This document shows, piece by piece, positions 1 to 9,308 of a stretch of 25,300 nucleotides of DNA (position 1 is the stretch's first letter; every line of letters starts with the position of its first letter). The stretch is from Sporisorium sorghi (taxonomy: Eukaryota > Basidiomycota > Ustilaginomycetes > Ustilaginales > Ustilaginaceae). Location of the stretch: NCBI GenBank assembly GCA_023212695.1, contig JALCCG010000298.1, forward strand, positions 1-25,300, written 5' to 3'. Below the pieces are notes generated by a model. The model had not been told where the DNA came from. It saw nothing but the letters and a program-made list of their open reading frames with translations, and made no database searches. The position numbers and the translations under genes are program-made.

Positions 1-40
<40 letters not shown>

Positions 41-68
41 CGTTTTTTAAAAATTTAGCCCCCCTTTC

Positions 69-110
<42 letters not shown>
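1..110. repeat. Poly-A / poly-T homopolymer pair at the left edge
   Basis: The window opens with 38 consecutive A (1-38). About 33 bp of mixed sequence with short A/T and C runs follows, then 39 consecutive T (72-110) preceded by a C-T-C stretch. The two tracts are complementary and could pair as a hairpin. The A-run sits exactly at the edge, so it may mark a contig end or collapsed low-complexity sequence. The T-run lies about 140 bp upstream of the mannosidase start codon and resembles the other intergenic T-tracts in the window. No gene is supported here; lysine-rich readings of the tract are spurious. Confidence 0.85.
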
Positions 111-111
<1 letters not shown>

Positions 112-225
112 AATAGAATCTAACAAATCCTAGTAAAAAAAGTGTTGGTCTTCGCAAAAGCCCACTGGATCTTCTTCTCTTTCTCCCACCATCATCCACC
201 ACTCCGTCGCCTAGTCTAGCATTGG

Positions 226-282
226 ATGTCGAATCTAGAATCACTTCGATGGCGAGGATGCGCACGGTCTACCGCCGACTAG
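226..282 (+). promoter_or_regulatory. Upstream ORF overlapping the GH92 start codon
   Basis: An ATG at 226-228 opens an 18-codon reading frame that ends at TAG 280-282. It is in a different frame from the mannosidase and overlaps its first 34 coding bases. If transcription starts upstream of 226, scanning ribosomes would meet this ATG first and terminate beyond the main start. That would normally lower translation of the mannosidase. The frame and overlap are visible in the sequence; a regulatory role is inferred and depends on the transcription start. Confidence 0.4.
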
Positions 283-2774
283 TGCTGCTTCTGCCGCTAG
301 CGTGTCTCTCGGTGCATGCTGCTCCTTCCTCGACCAACGACCTTGCCTCCTACGTCGACACCCTCATCGGCACTCTGAACGGTGGCAACGTCTTTGCCGG
401 TCCATCCAACCCTTTCGGAAGCATCAAGCCAGGCCTCGATTCAGATGCACCAGACAATCAAGCTGGATTTGTCCCCGACGGTCATTCGAAGATCTTTGGC
501 ATCAGTGCGCTCCACGATGACGGCACCGGCGGACAACCGTCGCTTGGCATGTCCTCGCTGTTGCCGCAGTACTGTCAGCTAGATACCAGCGAAGCATCCT
601 CTAGCTGCAAGTGGACTCGAAATGCGAGGAAGACCAACATCACGCATTCCTCGGTCAAGATTGCGCCGGGGGAGTTTCACGTCTCGCTGCTCACTGGCAT
701 CGATGTCAGTATGGCTGCTTCCGACCATGCCGCCATGTACAGCTTTGACTTTTCGCGCGCTGTTCAGCAAGGATCGTGGCCGCCACCGTCCGCGCAGCAG
801 CAAGCAGCGAGCGCGAAGAGGGCTAATGACGTGGAGCCCGTTCTCGTGTTTGACTATATGACCGACTTGCACAACACTGGTGGCGCGCCCAATAATACGC
901 TCTCTACTTCGTCCTTTACCATCCCGGCAACGGCGCAGTCAGCTGCTATGCAAGTTACACGCATCGAGACCAGCGCCTCCTTCTCTCCCTCTTTCGGGAT
1001 TGGCAGGTTCACCGTCTACACTTGCCTCGATGTGCCGCTGGTGCGATCGCTGGGGACTTACCAAGGCGACACTTCGGCGCCAGATGCAGCGCAGCTCACG
1101 GACATCTACGGCGAAGCGGGCGTCATCATGTCGCTCGACCAGGATCAACTCATGTCTGCGCCCTTTAATGGCGTTCTCCCTGTGCGCATGGGCATCAGCT
1201 GGGTATCTACGCAAGCTGCATGCAGGTACGCTGCGTCCGAGATCCCCACTTTCCCCTCGACAGGATCGCTCTCTACCACCGCTGCACAGACCCGTTCCCG
1301 CTGGAACCGTCTGCTGAGCGACACGCTCTCCATCTCGCACCAAGGCATAACGCAAGACGACCTCACCCTCTTCTACTCGTCGCTCTACCGCACCTTTCTC
1401 TCGCCCAACAATGTCACGGGCGACAATCCACGCTTCGAAACCACCAAGCCGTCTTACGACTCGCTCTACTGCATCTGGGATAGCGCGCGCACCGTGCATC
1501 CGCTCTGGGTGCTGCTGGCGCCCGCTGTGCAGGCCGAGGTGCTGCAGGCCATCGTCGAAATCCAAAAGCACGAAGGCTGGCTGCCCGATTGCCGCATGTC
1601 GACCAACCAAGGTTTCACGCAGGGTGGGAGCAATGCCGAGATGATGCTGAGCGATTCGTACGTCAAAGGTATCTTGCAAAGCGATACGGCGTTTTGGCAA
1701 GATGCGTTGCGGGCCATGCTGAAAGACGCTGAAGTCGAGCCGGTGTCGTGGGGCCTCGTGGGACGCGGAGGGATCGCAGCGCGCGCTAAGCTTGGCTACG
1801 TGCCCACCGGAGCCTGGGGCTCGCCGGACACGCCCGGCAGTGTGCCCGGGCGCACCGCCTCGCGCACCGTCGAGTACGCATTCAACGATTTCAGCATCGC
1901 GCTCGTCGCGGCCGGCCTGCACAACCAGCCGCTGTACGACAAGTACACACGCCTGAGCAACGACACGTTCAACCTGTGGAACACCAGCATCGCCTCGGAT
2001 GGATTCACCGGCTTTCTGCAAGCGCGGGATGAGAACGGTTCGTGGGTGTACCAGGACCCGCGCCGGTGTTCGCCCGCGCTCGAGCCGCTGGGCTGCTTCC
2101 TGGATCGCGGCCCGGGGGGGAAGGAGTTCTACGAAGCCAGTAGCTGGCAGTACTCGCTGTTCGCGCCGCACGATATGGCGACGGTCGTGCGGCTCATGGG
2201 TGGACACGAGCGGTTCGTGCAGCGGTACGAGCATATGTGGGCTCAGAGGTATGCGGATATCGGCGACGAGCCCGGGTTTTTGGCGGCGTTCTCCGCCAAC
2301 TTTGCCCGCGGCGGGTACGCGCGTACGGTGGACAACGTTGTAGCGCTAATCCGCGCAAGGTTCAACACGACGAAAGCGGGCTTGGCGGGCAACGACGACG
2401 TCGGCGCCATGGGCAGTCTGATCGTCTGGGCGCACCTGGGGTTTTTTCCTGTGGCGGGCACAGGGGTGTATCTGCTCAGCACGCCGCTCATGGGCGCGTA
2501 TAGCATCAGAAACCCGCTCACCGGCAAGACGTTTAGATTGGTCACGAAAGGTTTTGATAGGGCACAGCGCAACAAGTACATCGTCGAGGCCAAGCTGGAC
2601 GGGAGGCGGTATACGAAGAATTGGATTTGCCACGATGTGTTCCAGCGCGGGGCGACGTTGGAGCTGACGCTGGGGCCGAGGCCGAGTGAGAGTTTCGGGA
2701 TGCGCGAGGACGATCTGCCGCCGAGTCTGAGTACGGGCGGATATGCGTACGATTCGAGGGTCTTGGGTTGCTGA
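249..2774 (+). CDS. Secreted glycoside hydrolase family 92 alpha-mannosidase
   Basis: An 841-residue protein, probably a secreted, calcium-dependent exo-alpha-1,2-mannosidase of family GH92 that trims mannose from N-glycans or cell-wall mannan. The start at 249 is the first in-frame ATG; the frame extends further 5' only from a TTG. Residues 1-24 form a signal peptide: basic start, LVLLLPLACL core, likely cleavage after VHA. The family N-terminal domain begins with YVDTLIGTLNGGNVFAGPSNPFG. The (alpha/alpha)6 domain carries the recognisable blocks CIWDSARTVHPLW, GFTQGGSNAEMMLSDSYVKG, FYEASSWQYSLFAPHDM (Glu about 629) and GNDDVGAMGS (Asp 716/717). Glu and Asp in the last two blocks match the positions assigned as acid and base in characterised GH92 enzymes. 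Several N-glycosylation sequons (NIT, NVT, NGS, NTT) fit secretion. No intron is needed. The family call is firm; linkage specificity is inferred. Confidence 0.93.
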   Translation: MARMRTVYRRLVLLLPLACLSVHAAPSSTNDLASYVDTLIGTLNGGNVFAGPSNPFGSIKPGLDSDAPDNQAGFVPDGHSKIFGISALHDDGTGGQPSLGMSSLLPQYCQLDTSEASSSCKWTRNARKTNITHSSVKIAPGEFHVSLLTGIDVSMAASDHAAMYSFDFSRAVQQGSWPPPSAQQQAASAKRANDVEPVLVFDYMTDLHNTGGAPNNTLSTSSFTIPATAQSAAMQVTRIETSASFSPSFGIGRFTVYTCLDVPLVRSLGTYQGDTSAPDAAQLTDIYGEAGVIMSLDQDQLMSAPFNGVLPVRMGISWVSTQAACRYAASEIPTFPSTGSLSTTAAQTRSRWNRLLSDTLSISHQGITQDDLTLFYSSLYRTFLSPNNVTGDNPRFETTKPSYDSLYCIWDSARTVHPLWVLLAPAVQAEVLQAIVEIQKHEGWLPDCRMSTNQGFTQGGSNAEMMLSDSYVKGILQSDTAFWQDALRAMLKDAEVEPVSWGLVGRGGIAARAKLGYVPTGAWGSPDTPGSVPGRTASRTVEYAFNDFSIALVAAGLHNQPLYDKYTRLSNDTFNLWNTSIASDGFTGFLQARDENGSWVYQDPRRCSPALEPLGCFLDRGPGGKEFYEASSWQYSLFAPHDMATVVRLMGGHERFVQRYEHMWAQRYADIGDEPGFLAAFSANFARGGYARTVDNVVALIRARFNTTKAGLAGNDDVGAMGSLIVWAHLGFFPVAGTGVYLLSTPLMGAYSIRNPLTGKTFRLVTKGFDRAQRNKYIVEAKLDGRRYTKNWICHDVFQRGATLELTLGPRPSESFGMREDDLPPSLSTGGYAYDSRVLGC

Positions 2775-3041
2775 TGTGTAGGGCAAGTGTCACAGACGGT
2801 TAGATGTATACCCTTTGTTACCTTGTTACCTTTGAAGCTGTGACGATTTGCTCGTGCTGAACCGTCTGCTTGGCAGTCTGCCACACTGAGTCTGAGCCCA
2901 ACGCAGCTTTGCCTGTCCGGCCACATCAACCACACACTTCCGTCAAACTCGCACTCGCGCTTCACACACCGTCCCGCGCGTCGGCAACCTCGAACGTGTG
3001 TGTGTGTGTGTGTATTTCGGCAGCAATACAAACGCATGCAT
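2775..3041. other. Convergent 3' region between GH92 and NDUFS5
   Basis: A 267-bp tail-to-tail gap that must hold both 3' UTRs. It contains a (GT)9 microsatellite at 2996-3013. No gene is seen. Confidence 0.6.
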
Positions 3042-3637
3042 CTAGGACGACTCTGAACCGCTCGACGCCGCATCATCCTTCCCGCCGGGACCTTTATCGT
3101 TTATCAGCCCCAAGTCCATAATGGAGCTGGTGGCGCGCACCTCGCCCTTCTCGCGTGCGGCGTGCGCCTCCTTAGCCTGGCGCTGGAGCCAGTGGTCTTT
3201 GATCTCCTTGGCACGTGCGATCTCCTTGGTGTGGTGCAGACACTCGAGGTAGTCCTCTTTAGCGGCGATGCAGTCCGAGGGCGTGTCGGCGTTGGCGTAG
3301 CACTTCTGGAACTCTTGCCAGAAGGCGAAGCAGCGCGGACGGCCGCCTTTGAAGCTGAATCCGGACTGGTGGGTGGGTTCGAGGTGGAGAGAAGGGGGTG
3401 AGAAGGGGGGTTGGGTTCGAGGAAGTGATTGTGAGGTTCGAGGTTGTGTGTTCGGAGGTCGGATGTGTTGATGTCGTTCGAGTCAGCGGTTGAAGAGCAG
3501 AGACGTAGCATGTGCGCAAATGATATCGCAGATCATGGATCGACATGAAGAGGAGGGTGGCAACGAGCAAACAACAGTCAGCACTTCTGGCATCATCGAC
3601 ATCCTATCAAACTTCCAGCTCGACAACTTACAGCCAT
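3042..3637 (-). CDS. Mitochondrial complex I subunit NDUFS5-like (twin CX9C), spliced
   Basis: A 109-residue protein from two exons: 3632-3637 (only ATG GCT) and 3042-3365. They are joined across a 266-bp intron (3366-3631) with donor GTAAGT and acceptor CCACCAG. The joined start reads MASGFSFKGGRPRCFAFW, the usual opening of fungal NDUFS5. Two CX9C motifs follow, CFAFWQEFQKC and CIAAKEDYLEC, then LHHTKEIARAKEI and a charged helical tail. NDUFS5 is an accessory subunit of NADH:ubiquinone oxidoreductase on the intermembrane-space side. Twin CX9C proteins are imported and oxidised through Mia40. Exon 1 is inferred from the perfect donor and the family N-terminus; exon 2 is unambiguous. A CTGAC element lies more than 100 bp from the acceptor, so the branch point is unclear. 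Confidence 0.87.
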
Positions 3638-3981
3638 TATGAGATATTATACGAGCCCGAACCTTGTTATGCGAGAGCTTTGTGTCTTCGCTGCTGACCT
3701 TGCCGAGACCGTCGAAGCTTGAGTGATGAGGTGGTCAAGATCGACAGTGATTGATGGTGTCGAGATGGAGAGAGAGAGAATGGAAAGAGTTGGAGACAAA
3801 GCTCGAATTCAACATGGCGCGTTGTTCGGATCCGCAGGAACGATCACGATTTTTTCGAATTTGTTACGTTCTTCTCAAAGCAACAGTTTCCCCCAAAAAA
3901 TCGCATGTCAACGCACAGACCTTTCGCTTGTTCACTCTGATGGGACTCATACAAGCATGCTTGGTTTCAATGCGCAAAGCT
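3638..3981. promoter_or_regulatory. NDUFS5 promoter and aldo-keto reductase 3' UTR
   Basis: This 344-bp stretch separates two minus-strand genes. It must contain the NDUFS5 promoter/leader and the 3' UTR of the reductase. A short GA-repeat lies near 3765-3780. No coding frame with recognisable similarity and no clear TATA box are seen. Confidence 0.5.
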
Positions 3982-4967
3982 TTACACCCAAGGCTGCAGC
4001 AAGTTGGCCAAGTAGAACTTCTCCGGGCCATGCTGCCTACCAGCCTCGTCGATCTGCTTGAGCTCTTCTTCACTCAGACCCAGCTCGGCGTCGTTGTTGC
4101 AATCGAGCTGGTCGAGGTACTCTTTAGCACGCGACTCTTTGCTCGTGGTGGTGGTGATGATGCCCTCGGAACGCTGCAGTGCCCAGCGCAGCAGCACGTT
4201 GGCTGTGGTGCGTTTGGCGTTGGCAGCGGCGACCGAGGTGAGCGCCTTGTGCAGCGGACCACCTTCGGGGAGGACGTTCTTGTAGAAGGGCGCAAGGGCG
4301 GAGTAGGTCATGGTGGTGATGTTGTGCTTTTTCTGAAGTGCGAGGAGCTTGACGTACTCGGGGTGCGAGTAGACGTAGGGGTGCTGTGGACGAGATTAAA
4401 AGTCAGCTGCGTTCGTCGACAACGAGTCGAGGACGATCGAGGGGCTTGCATACTCACAAACTCGATCTGGTTGATATCAGGCACGCTCAACCCCGCATCC
4501 AGCAGCTGCTGAATATCGCTCGCCAACCAGTTGCTCACGCCGATACTCCTGGCCAACCCAGCCTTCTTGATCTTCTCCAGCTCCTTCCACGCGTCCACGT
4601 TACTCGGAAGCCCATCCTCGCCCCTCGGCGGGAAATGCAGCAGGTACGCATCCAGCTGTTCCACTCGAAGCTTCTGCAACTCGACCTTGACCGCACTCTG
4701 CAGATCCTTCATCCCATCCTTGCCCACCTTGGTGAGCACGCAGATGTCGCTGCGCTTGAGACCGGAGGAGCGGAGGAACGACGCGATCCCCTCGCCGGCC
4801 GAGTCTTCGTTGGCGTACACCTCGGCGCTGTCGACGAAGCGGAAGCCGGCGTTGAGGGCTTGTTCGACTGGGTGGGCCGCGCTCGAGTTGTACAGGGCGG
4901 TGCCAGTGCCGAAGGCGAGGCGGGGGAGTTCGACGCCTGAGGCGAGACGGACGGCGGGGATCGGCAT
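3982..4967 (-). CDS. Aldo-keto reductase family protein, spliced
   Basis: A 303-residue NAD(P)H-dependent oxidoreductase of the aldo-keto reductase superfamily, which reduces aldehydes or ketones in the cytosol. Exon 1 is 4458-4967 (170 codons) and exon 2 is 3982-4383. The 74-bp intron (4384-4457) has donor GTGAGT, a CTGAC branch site and acceptor CCACAG, and lies between codons. The full catalytic tetrad is present: Asp46 and Tyr51 in FVDSAEVYANE, Lys80 in VLTKV, His111 in YLLHFP. The later barrel strands appear as ARSIGVSNW and INQIEF-HPYV across the splice junction, and LLRWALQRSEGIITTTTSKESR near the cofactor site. Length is normal for the family (about 300). Substrate cannot be told from sequence. 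It is transcribed divergently from TAP42. Confidence 0.92.
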
Positions 4968-5381
4968 GCCGAGTCAATTGGATTGTGTAGATGTCGGTGT
5001 GAATCAATGTGAGAGACAGCGAGTGATGGTGCTGAGGAGAGGGGATGTTGGGTCAAGAGGGAGAGAGGGTGCGATTAATATAGCCGGCGGGTCGGGGTCA
5101 ACTTCGCTCGTTTGACTGTGCAACTGCTGTGGGAGGCTACTGCCATGTCAACTCGCTCGCTCGCTCGCTCGCTCGCTCGCTCTCCGCGGCTCATGATTGT
5201 CTATCTCCGGCTATGCAACCAACTCGTACTCACAGTAAGGATGACTAAGCATTTCCCATTCTAGCTCCCACTCTGCCTTGTTTACCGAAAATTCCCAAAG
5301 AACAACACAATCCATCTTCCTCGTTGAACCCTTCAACTCAGCCACCACCACCAACCACCTCTCTAGTCTACCGCAGCAACA
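4968..5381. promoter_or_regulatory. Divergent promoter, aldo-keto reductase / TAP42
   Basis: A 414-bp bidirectional intergenic region. On the minus strand a TATA-like TATATTAAT (5074-5082) lies about 110 bp before the reductase start codon. A (CTCG)7 repeat sits in the middle. The last 100 bp before TAP42 is C/A-rich and poor in G, as expected of a 5' leader. The TATA assignment is inferred from motif and spacing. Confidence 0.5.
5152..5182. repeat. (CTCG)7 tetranucleotide microsatellite
   Basis: Seven perfect CTCG units followed by CTC, in the shared promoter between the reductase and TAP42. Length variation between strains is likely and could alter the spacing of promoter elements. Confidence 0.9.
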
Positions 5382-6713
5382 ATGTCAGGACAGACACTTA
5401 ATGACCTCATCGCCACCGTATTCCTACGAGCATCCGACCCACCTCCTCCACCCGCACCGCAACACTTCGACCCACGAGCGCCCGAGACCTCCTCCTCCTC
5501 CTCCTCCACCGCCGCCTCGTCTTCCACCTCACCGACCACCGACCCAGCCGAAGCGACGCTCTCGCTGCTCAACCGCGCGCAGCAGATCTCGGACTCGATC
5601 GGCGTCGTTTCCGCCAACGATGCGCTGCGTGACATCTCCACCTCGTCGCTGCGCACGCTCTTCCTGCCCTCGCTCGCAGCTGAGCTTCACTCGGCCGTTC
5701 GCACGGGCACCGACCACAGTGCGCGCAAGCACAGGCTGAGGGCGAGCCAGCAGGCAACTGCCAAGTTTTTGAACCGGATACTGGCGTTGGGTGTGGTGCC
5801 GCCGACGACGAGGCAGATGCTGGCGTGGACGTGGGCGAGTGTGACGCCGGACGAGCTGGCGGCGGTCGGGCTTGATTCGAATGCGGTCGGTGCGGGGCAG
5901 GGCGGGATGCCGCACGCGAGGGAGGTCAAGATCGCGGTGTTCAAGCTGGAACGTGCGCTGAAGGCTAATCTGGAGCAGTTTAGGAGCGCGTATCAGGCGA
6001 ACAAGAGGTTGGGCCATGTCAAGGCGCCGTCTGATGTGTTTTATGATCTGCTGCTCTACCCGCAACCTCGTTCGGGCGGTCGTGACGAGGACAATGACGA
6101 TGACGACGACGGGGATCTGGGCGGGGACAACGAGACCTCCTCCACAACAGCACCAGGAGGCATCGCCTCAGTGCGCCAATACCTCCTCGCTTTACTCAAC
6201 CTGCACACGCTCAAATCCGCGCAACTCATCTCGTCCGCATCGCAAGAGCTCGAACTGCTGCGCTCCATGCCGCCTCCACCACCCTCTTCCTCTTCCACCA
6301 CCACCACCACCTCAGCCGAAGAATGGCGCCTCGACCGCCCCACCCACTCCACCCTCCCAACAAGCGGCCCCCTCATGAACCCCTCCGGCAAAGTCCTCCG
6401 CCCCTTCACCATCACCTCCTCCTCCCGCGCCGACATCGTCGCATCCGTCTTCCAACCCTCCTACCGCCTACCCACAATGTCAATCGACGAGTACCTCGAG
6501 GAAGAACAGCGCCGCGGAAATATCATCCAAGGCGGCGGGCAGGCGTCGTACGATGCGCCCACATCCACTGAACAGCGTGCGCTGCGGATGGAGCAGGACG
6601 GCACGCGCGATGCCGATGCGGCGGCGGAGGAGCAGCGCGCCCACGATATGCACTGGGATGCGTTTACCGAGCAGAACAAGCGTGGGGCCGGGAACACTAT
6701 AAACAGGGGTTAG
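5382..6713 (+). CDS. TAP42/alpha4 (IGBP1) family regulator of PP2A-type phosphatases
   Basis: A 443-residue protein of the TAP42-like family. In yeast, TAP42 binds the catalytic subunits of PP2A and Sit4 and links them to TORC1 nutrient signalling. The N-terminal two thirds is helical (TPR-like in the family) and includes RKHRLRASQQATAKFLNRIL and AREVKIAVFKLERALKANLEQF. It is interrupted by a Pro/Ser/Thr-rich stretch at about residues 20-50 and an acidic Asp-rich loop at about 230-250. The C-terminus carries the diagnostic family blocks VFQPSYRLPTMSIDEYLEEE, RRGNIIQGGG, and the terminal WDAFTEQNKRGAGNTINRG. The start at 5382 follows a C/A-rich leader (CAACAATG). The gene is intron-free. Its stop is 42 bp from the stop of the convergent downstream gene, so the 3' UTRs must overlap. 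Confidence 0.92.
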   Translation: MSGQTLNDLIATVFLRASDPPPPPAPQHFDPRAPETSSSSSSTAASSSTSPTTDPAEATLSLLNRAQQISDSIGVVSANDALRDISTSSLRTLFLPSLAAELHSAVRTGTDHSARKHRLRASQQATAKFLNRILALGVVPPTTRQMLAWTWASVTPDELAAVGLDSNAVGAGQGGMPHAREVKIAVFKLERALKANLEQFRSAYQANKRLGHVKAPSDVFYDLLLYPQPRSGGRDEDNDDDDDGDLGGDNETSSTTAPGGIASVRQYLLALLNLHTLKSAQLISSASQELELLRSMPPPPPSSSSTTTTTSAEEWRLDRPTHSTLPTSGPLMNPSGKVLRPFTITSSSRADIVASVFQPSYRLPTMSIDEYLEEEQRRGNIIQGGGQASYDAPTSTEQRALRMEQDGTRDADAAAEEQRAHDMHWDAFTEQNKRGAGNTINRG

Positions 6714-6755
6714 GATTCTCACACTCTCGCAATCGATGGTGTAACTGTTGCAATT

Positions 6756-8948
6756 TTACTGTGTGTGGAGCAGTCGGCGGATGAGCGCACGCAGTTCGCG
6801 CGCGGACTCGACTTCGCCTCTACCTTCAAACACACGGGTGAACGCCTCGAGCACGCCGACGAGCCGCGTGTCGCTCTTGCCGAAATGCGCACCGATGATG
6901 CGCAGCATGTTCCAGAGCGCCGGCGTGTCGATGCACTGCTGGTGCGTCTCGAGTAGGTTGATGAAGAGCTTGAGCTCGCCGACGTCGGTTTTGAGCTGCG
7001 GATGGCGCGCGTGCAGGTGCGAAAAGTGGCGCAGGAAGCGCTTGAGCAGCTGCGCGCGCGACGGCGCCGTCGACCCCGCGCTGGTTGCAACGTGGATGTG
7101 TTGCGCAGCGCGCAGCAGCGTCGTGACGACTTGGGATTGGAACTGAGCATCCGCAGAGGGGGAAGCGATGAACGCGCCCGCATACCGGAAACCAGCAGCG
7201 AGCGCGCCCGTCTCGATGCAGCACCGCACCACGTTGAGCTTGGCGTTCTCCGTCAGATCCCCCACGCCGCCCAGATTGCTGGAGCGTATGAAAGCGAGGT
7301 CGGCACGCACGAGGTTTAGCCGCCGCCGCCGCGCATGGCACGCGATGCGCGCCGACACCGTGTGCAGCGTCGGCCCGCCCTGGAGGTTGAGAACCTCGGC
7401 CCACAGCTGCTCGTCCACCGTCGCATATCCACTGTTGCTGGGTAGAATGGGTGCAGCGTTGCCGTAGCGCGTCATGAGCGCGTCGTACATCGCCGGCGTG
7501 CGGTGTGGCATGTCTAGAGCGCACAGCAGCTCGTACGCCGTGCGTGCGCCGGCGGAGTCCTGCCCGCACAGCACGCGAATCGCCTCTTCCATCGTTTTTG
7601 TGGATATCACCTGCGGCGGCTTGGCTGCCTCGGCTCGGAGGCGCGAGAATCCACCTGCTGTACGGAGCTCCCCGCTGTCCCGGCCTTCGATGGCGAGCGA
7701 TTCGATCTGTGCGCGTCGCTGAGCAGCCCGCAGCAGACGCACGACTCGACTCCTCGCGCGCGTCAGGCAGAGCAGCTTGAGCATACGATTTACCACGCGG
7801 CGCTTGAACGACACGCCGTCGGCCAGCAGGCTCGTCATGGCGTCGCACATCTCGCGCACTGCAACCCGAGCGTCGGCTACTGCGAAAGATGTTGCTGTCG
7901 ACACCAATGGCGGTGTAGAGATGTCGCTGGAACACTCGCGTTTCGCATTTAGCGTCGATGGCAGCTTGAACTCGTAGATCAAGCGCTCGAGCAAGAACCG
8001 AGACTGCGACGCCTTCAACCGCACATCGCCCACCATCATCGCAGCCTGCCGCGTCAACCCTGCAGCCTGCAGATACGTAACACATCGAAAGAGTGTATCG
8101 CCCTGCATGCGGCGGACCATCGTTCGTGCGGGACCTGCTTCCTCTTCAGCCTGCGCAGCAGACGACGGCCAAGAGCGGCAGAGATCCCAGATGATGCTCG
8201 CAGGCTGTGCGTCGTTGATGCACTGCGACAGGATGTGGCAGCAGATCTGCTGTTGCTCGTGGGCGGTGCGCTGGCCGAATACGGTGCATAGGGCGGGCAT
8301 CGAGTGCTCGCCCGATCGCAGTAGCAGGCGGACGCGGTCTTGCAGCGCTTCGCGACGTTCGAGGGGTAGAGTGTCGATGTACGTCGGTGGTGCGACTGGA
8401 GGTGGAGTAGGATCTGGTGGCGGTTCATCGACGGCCACTTGTGCGCCGGTGCGCTGTCGAACAGAAGGTGTGAAAAAGTCGTTGCTCGTCGGGTCGATTT
8501 GTGAATGTTGAGAATGATCGTCGAGAAATAGGGCACGTATTGACGGAGCTGATTCTAGTTTGTGATGCTCCGACTGACTTGGCTGCTTCCTGGTGGCTGG
8601 ACTGAGTGATCTGGAAGCGCTTTCGTGGGATTGCCAAAAGTCGGACGTAGTCGGCAGCTGATCATGCCGATACGTGTCGAGCGAGCTCTGATAGTGCAGC
8701 TCTTCCAGCGGCAGCTCTGATGCCTTGCTGCGTCGATGCGAGGTGCAAAAGCAGCGAGAGGGTCCTGCCACGCCTTGTTCCGCATGTCCATGAGGCGCAT
8801 GTGGCCGATGTTGTTTCCCACTGCTGCTGCTGGTGGAGCTCGCTCGTGATCCCGCCGATGGTGCTGCGACAACTCTAGCGAGCTGACGAGTGACGACCGA
8901 CCTCGGTGCTGGCAGACGCAGCGACTGCAAGGCGGCGCTAAAGGACAT
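6756..8948 (-). CDS. Uncharacterised, probably mitochondrial helical (PPR-like) protein
   Basis: A 730-residue protein of no family I can name with confidence. Residues 1-57 are rich in Arg, Ser and Ala and lack acidic residues, with alternating hydrophobic/basic patches (LQSLRLPAPRSVVTRQLARVV). This is a good mitochondrial presequence candidate. A low-complexity Ser/Pro-rich segment follows to about residue 190. From there to the end the protein is mostly amphipathic helix with recurring patterns of roughly 35 residues, for example LWNMLRIIGAHFGKSDTRLV and LEAFTRVFEGRGEVESAREL. This resembles degenerate pentatricopeptide (PPR) or similar alpha-solenoid repeats, typical of organellar RNA-binding proteins. 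Function is inferred only. No intron is required. It is divergent from the P0 gene and convergent with TAP42. Confidence 0.75.
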   Translation of the reverse strand: MSFSAALQSLRLPAPRSVVTRQLARVVAAPSAGSRASSTSSSSGKQHRPHAPHGHAEQGVAGPSRCFCTSHRRSKASELPLEELHYQSSLDTYRHDQLPTTSDFWQSHESASRSLSPATRKQPSQSEHHKLESAPSIRALFLDDHSQHSQIDPTSNDFFTPSVRQRTGAQVAVDEPPPDPTPPPVAPPTYIDTLPLERREALQDRVRLLLRSGEHSMPALCTVFGQRTAHEQQQICCHILSQCINDAQPASIIWDLCRSWPSSAAQAEEEAGPARTMVRRMQGDTLFRCVTYLQAAGLTRQAAMMVGDVRLKASQSRFLLERLIYEFKLPSTLNAKRECSSDISTPPLVSTATSFAVADARVAVREMCDAMTSLLADGVSFKRRVVNRMLKLLCLTRARSRVVRLLRAAQRRAQIESLAIEGRDSGELRTAGGFSRLRAEAAKPPQVISTKTMEEAIRVLCGQDSAGARTAYELLCALDMPHRTPAMYDALMTRYGNAAPILPSNSGYATVDEQLWAEVLNLQGGPTLHTVSARIACHARRRRLNLVRADLAFIRSSNLGGVGDLTENAKLNVVRCCIETGALAAGFRYAGAFIASPSADAQFQSQVVTTLLRAAQHIHVATSAGSTAPSRAQLLKRFLRHFSHLHARHPQLKTDVGELKLFINLLETHQQCIDTPALWNMLRIIGAHFGKSDTRLVGVLEAFTRVFEGRGEVESARELRALIRRLLHTQ

Positions 8949-9307
8949 GCCCGAGCATCACTTTTGGGTGGCGAGCAAGCAGATACGTGCGCAGGTGGGG
9001 ACGTATTGCGCTTCTGCAAGCCAGGAGAGGGAGCCAGCTCCTCCCTTGGTCGCGGCAGCGAGGTGGTATGTGCTGGTGCGAAATCAAGGTCGAAGAGTTG
9101 ACTGCTGTCGTGGCATTTGTGCTGCGATCCAACTCCAGCGTCGAGTGTGTCGTAGCGGAGGTCCCTTGCTTCCTGTGCGAGGGTCGTGGCCGTGTATGAT
9201 ACTGCCAAGATTGCTGTTGGTGGGAAGGTGCTTTTCGTGCTTCGCTCATACGGTCAATTCTCTCCAACACCTGAAAAAGATTCTCGGAAGTCGGCAGTGT
9301 TGCTTTG

Positions 9308-9308
<1 letters not shown>

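Noticed and set aside
939..2234. Long antisense frame (431 codons) opposite the GH92 gene
   Set aside because: It lies wholly antisense to a protein with clear GH92 motifs, has Arg/His/Pro-rich composition typical of reading GC-rich DNA backwards, and shows no domain.
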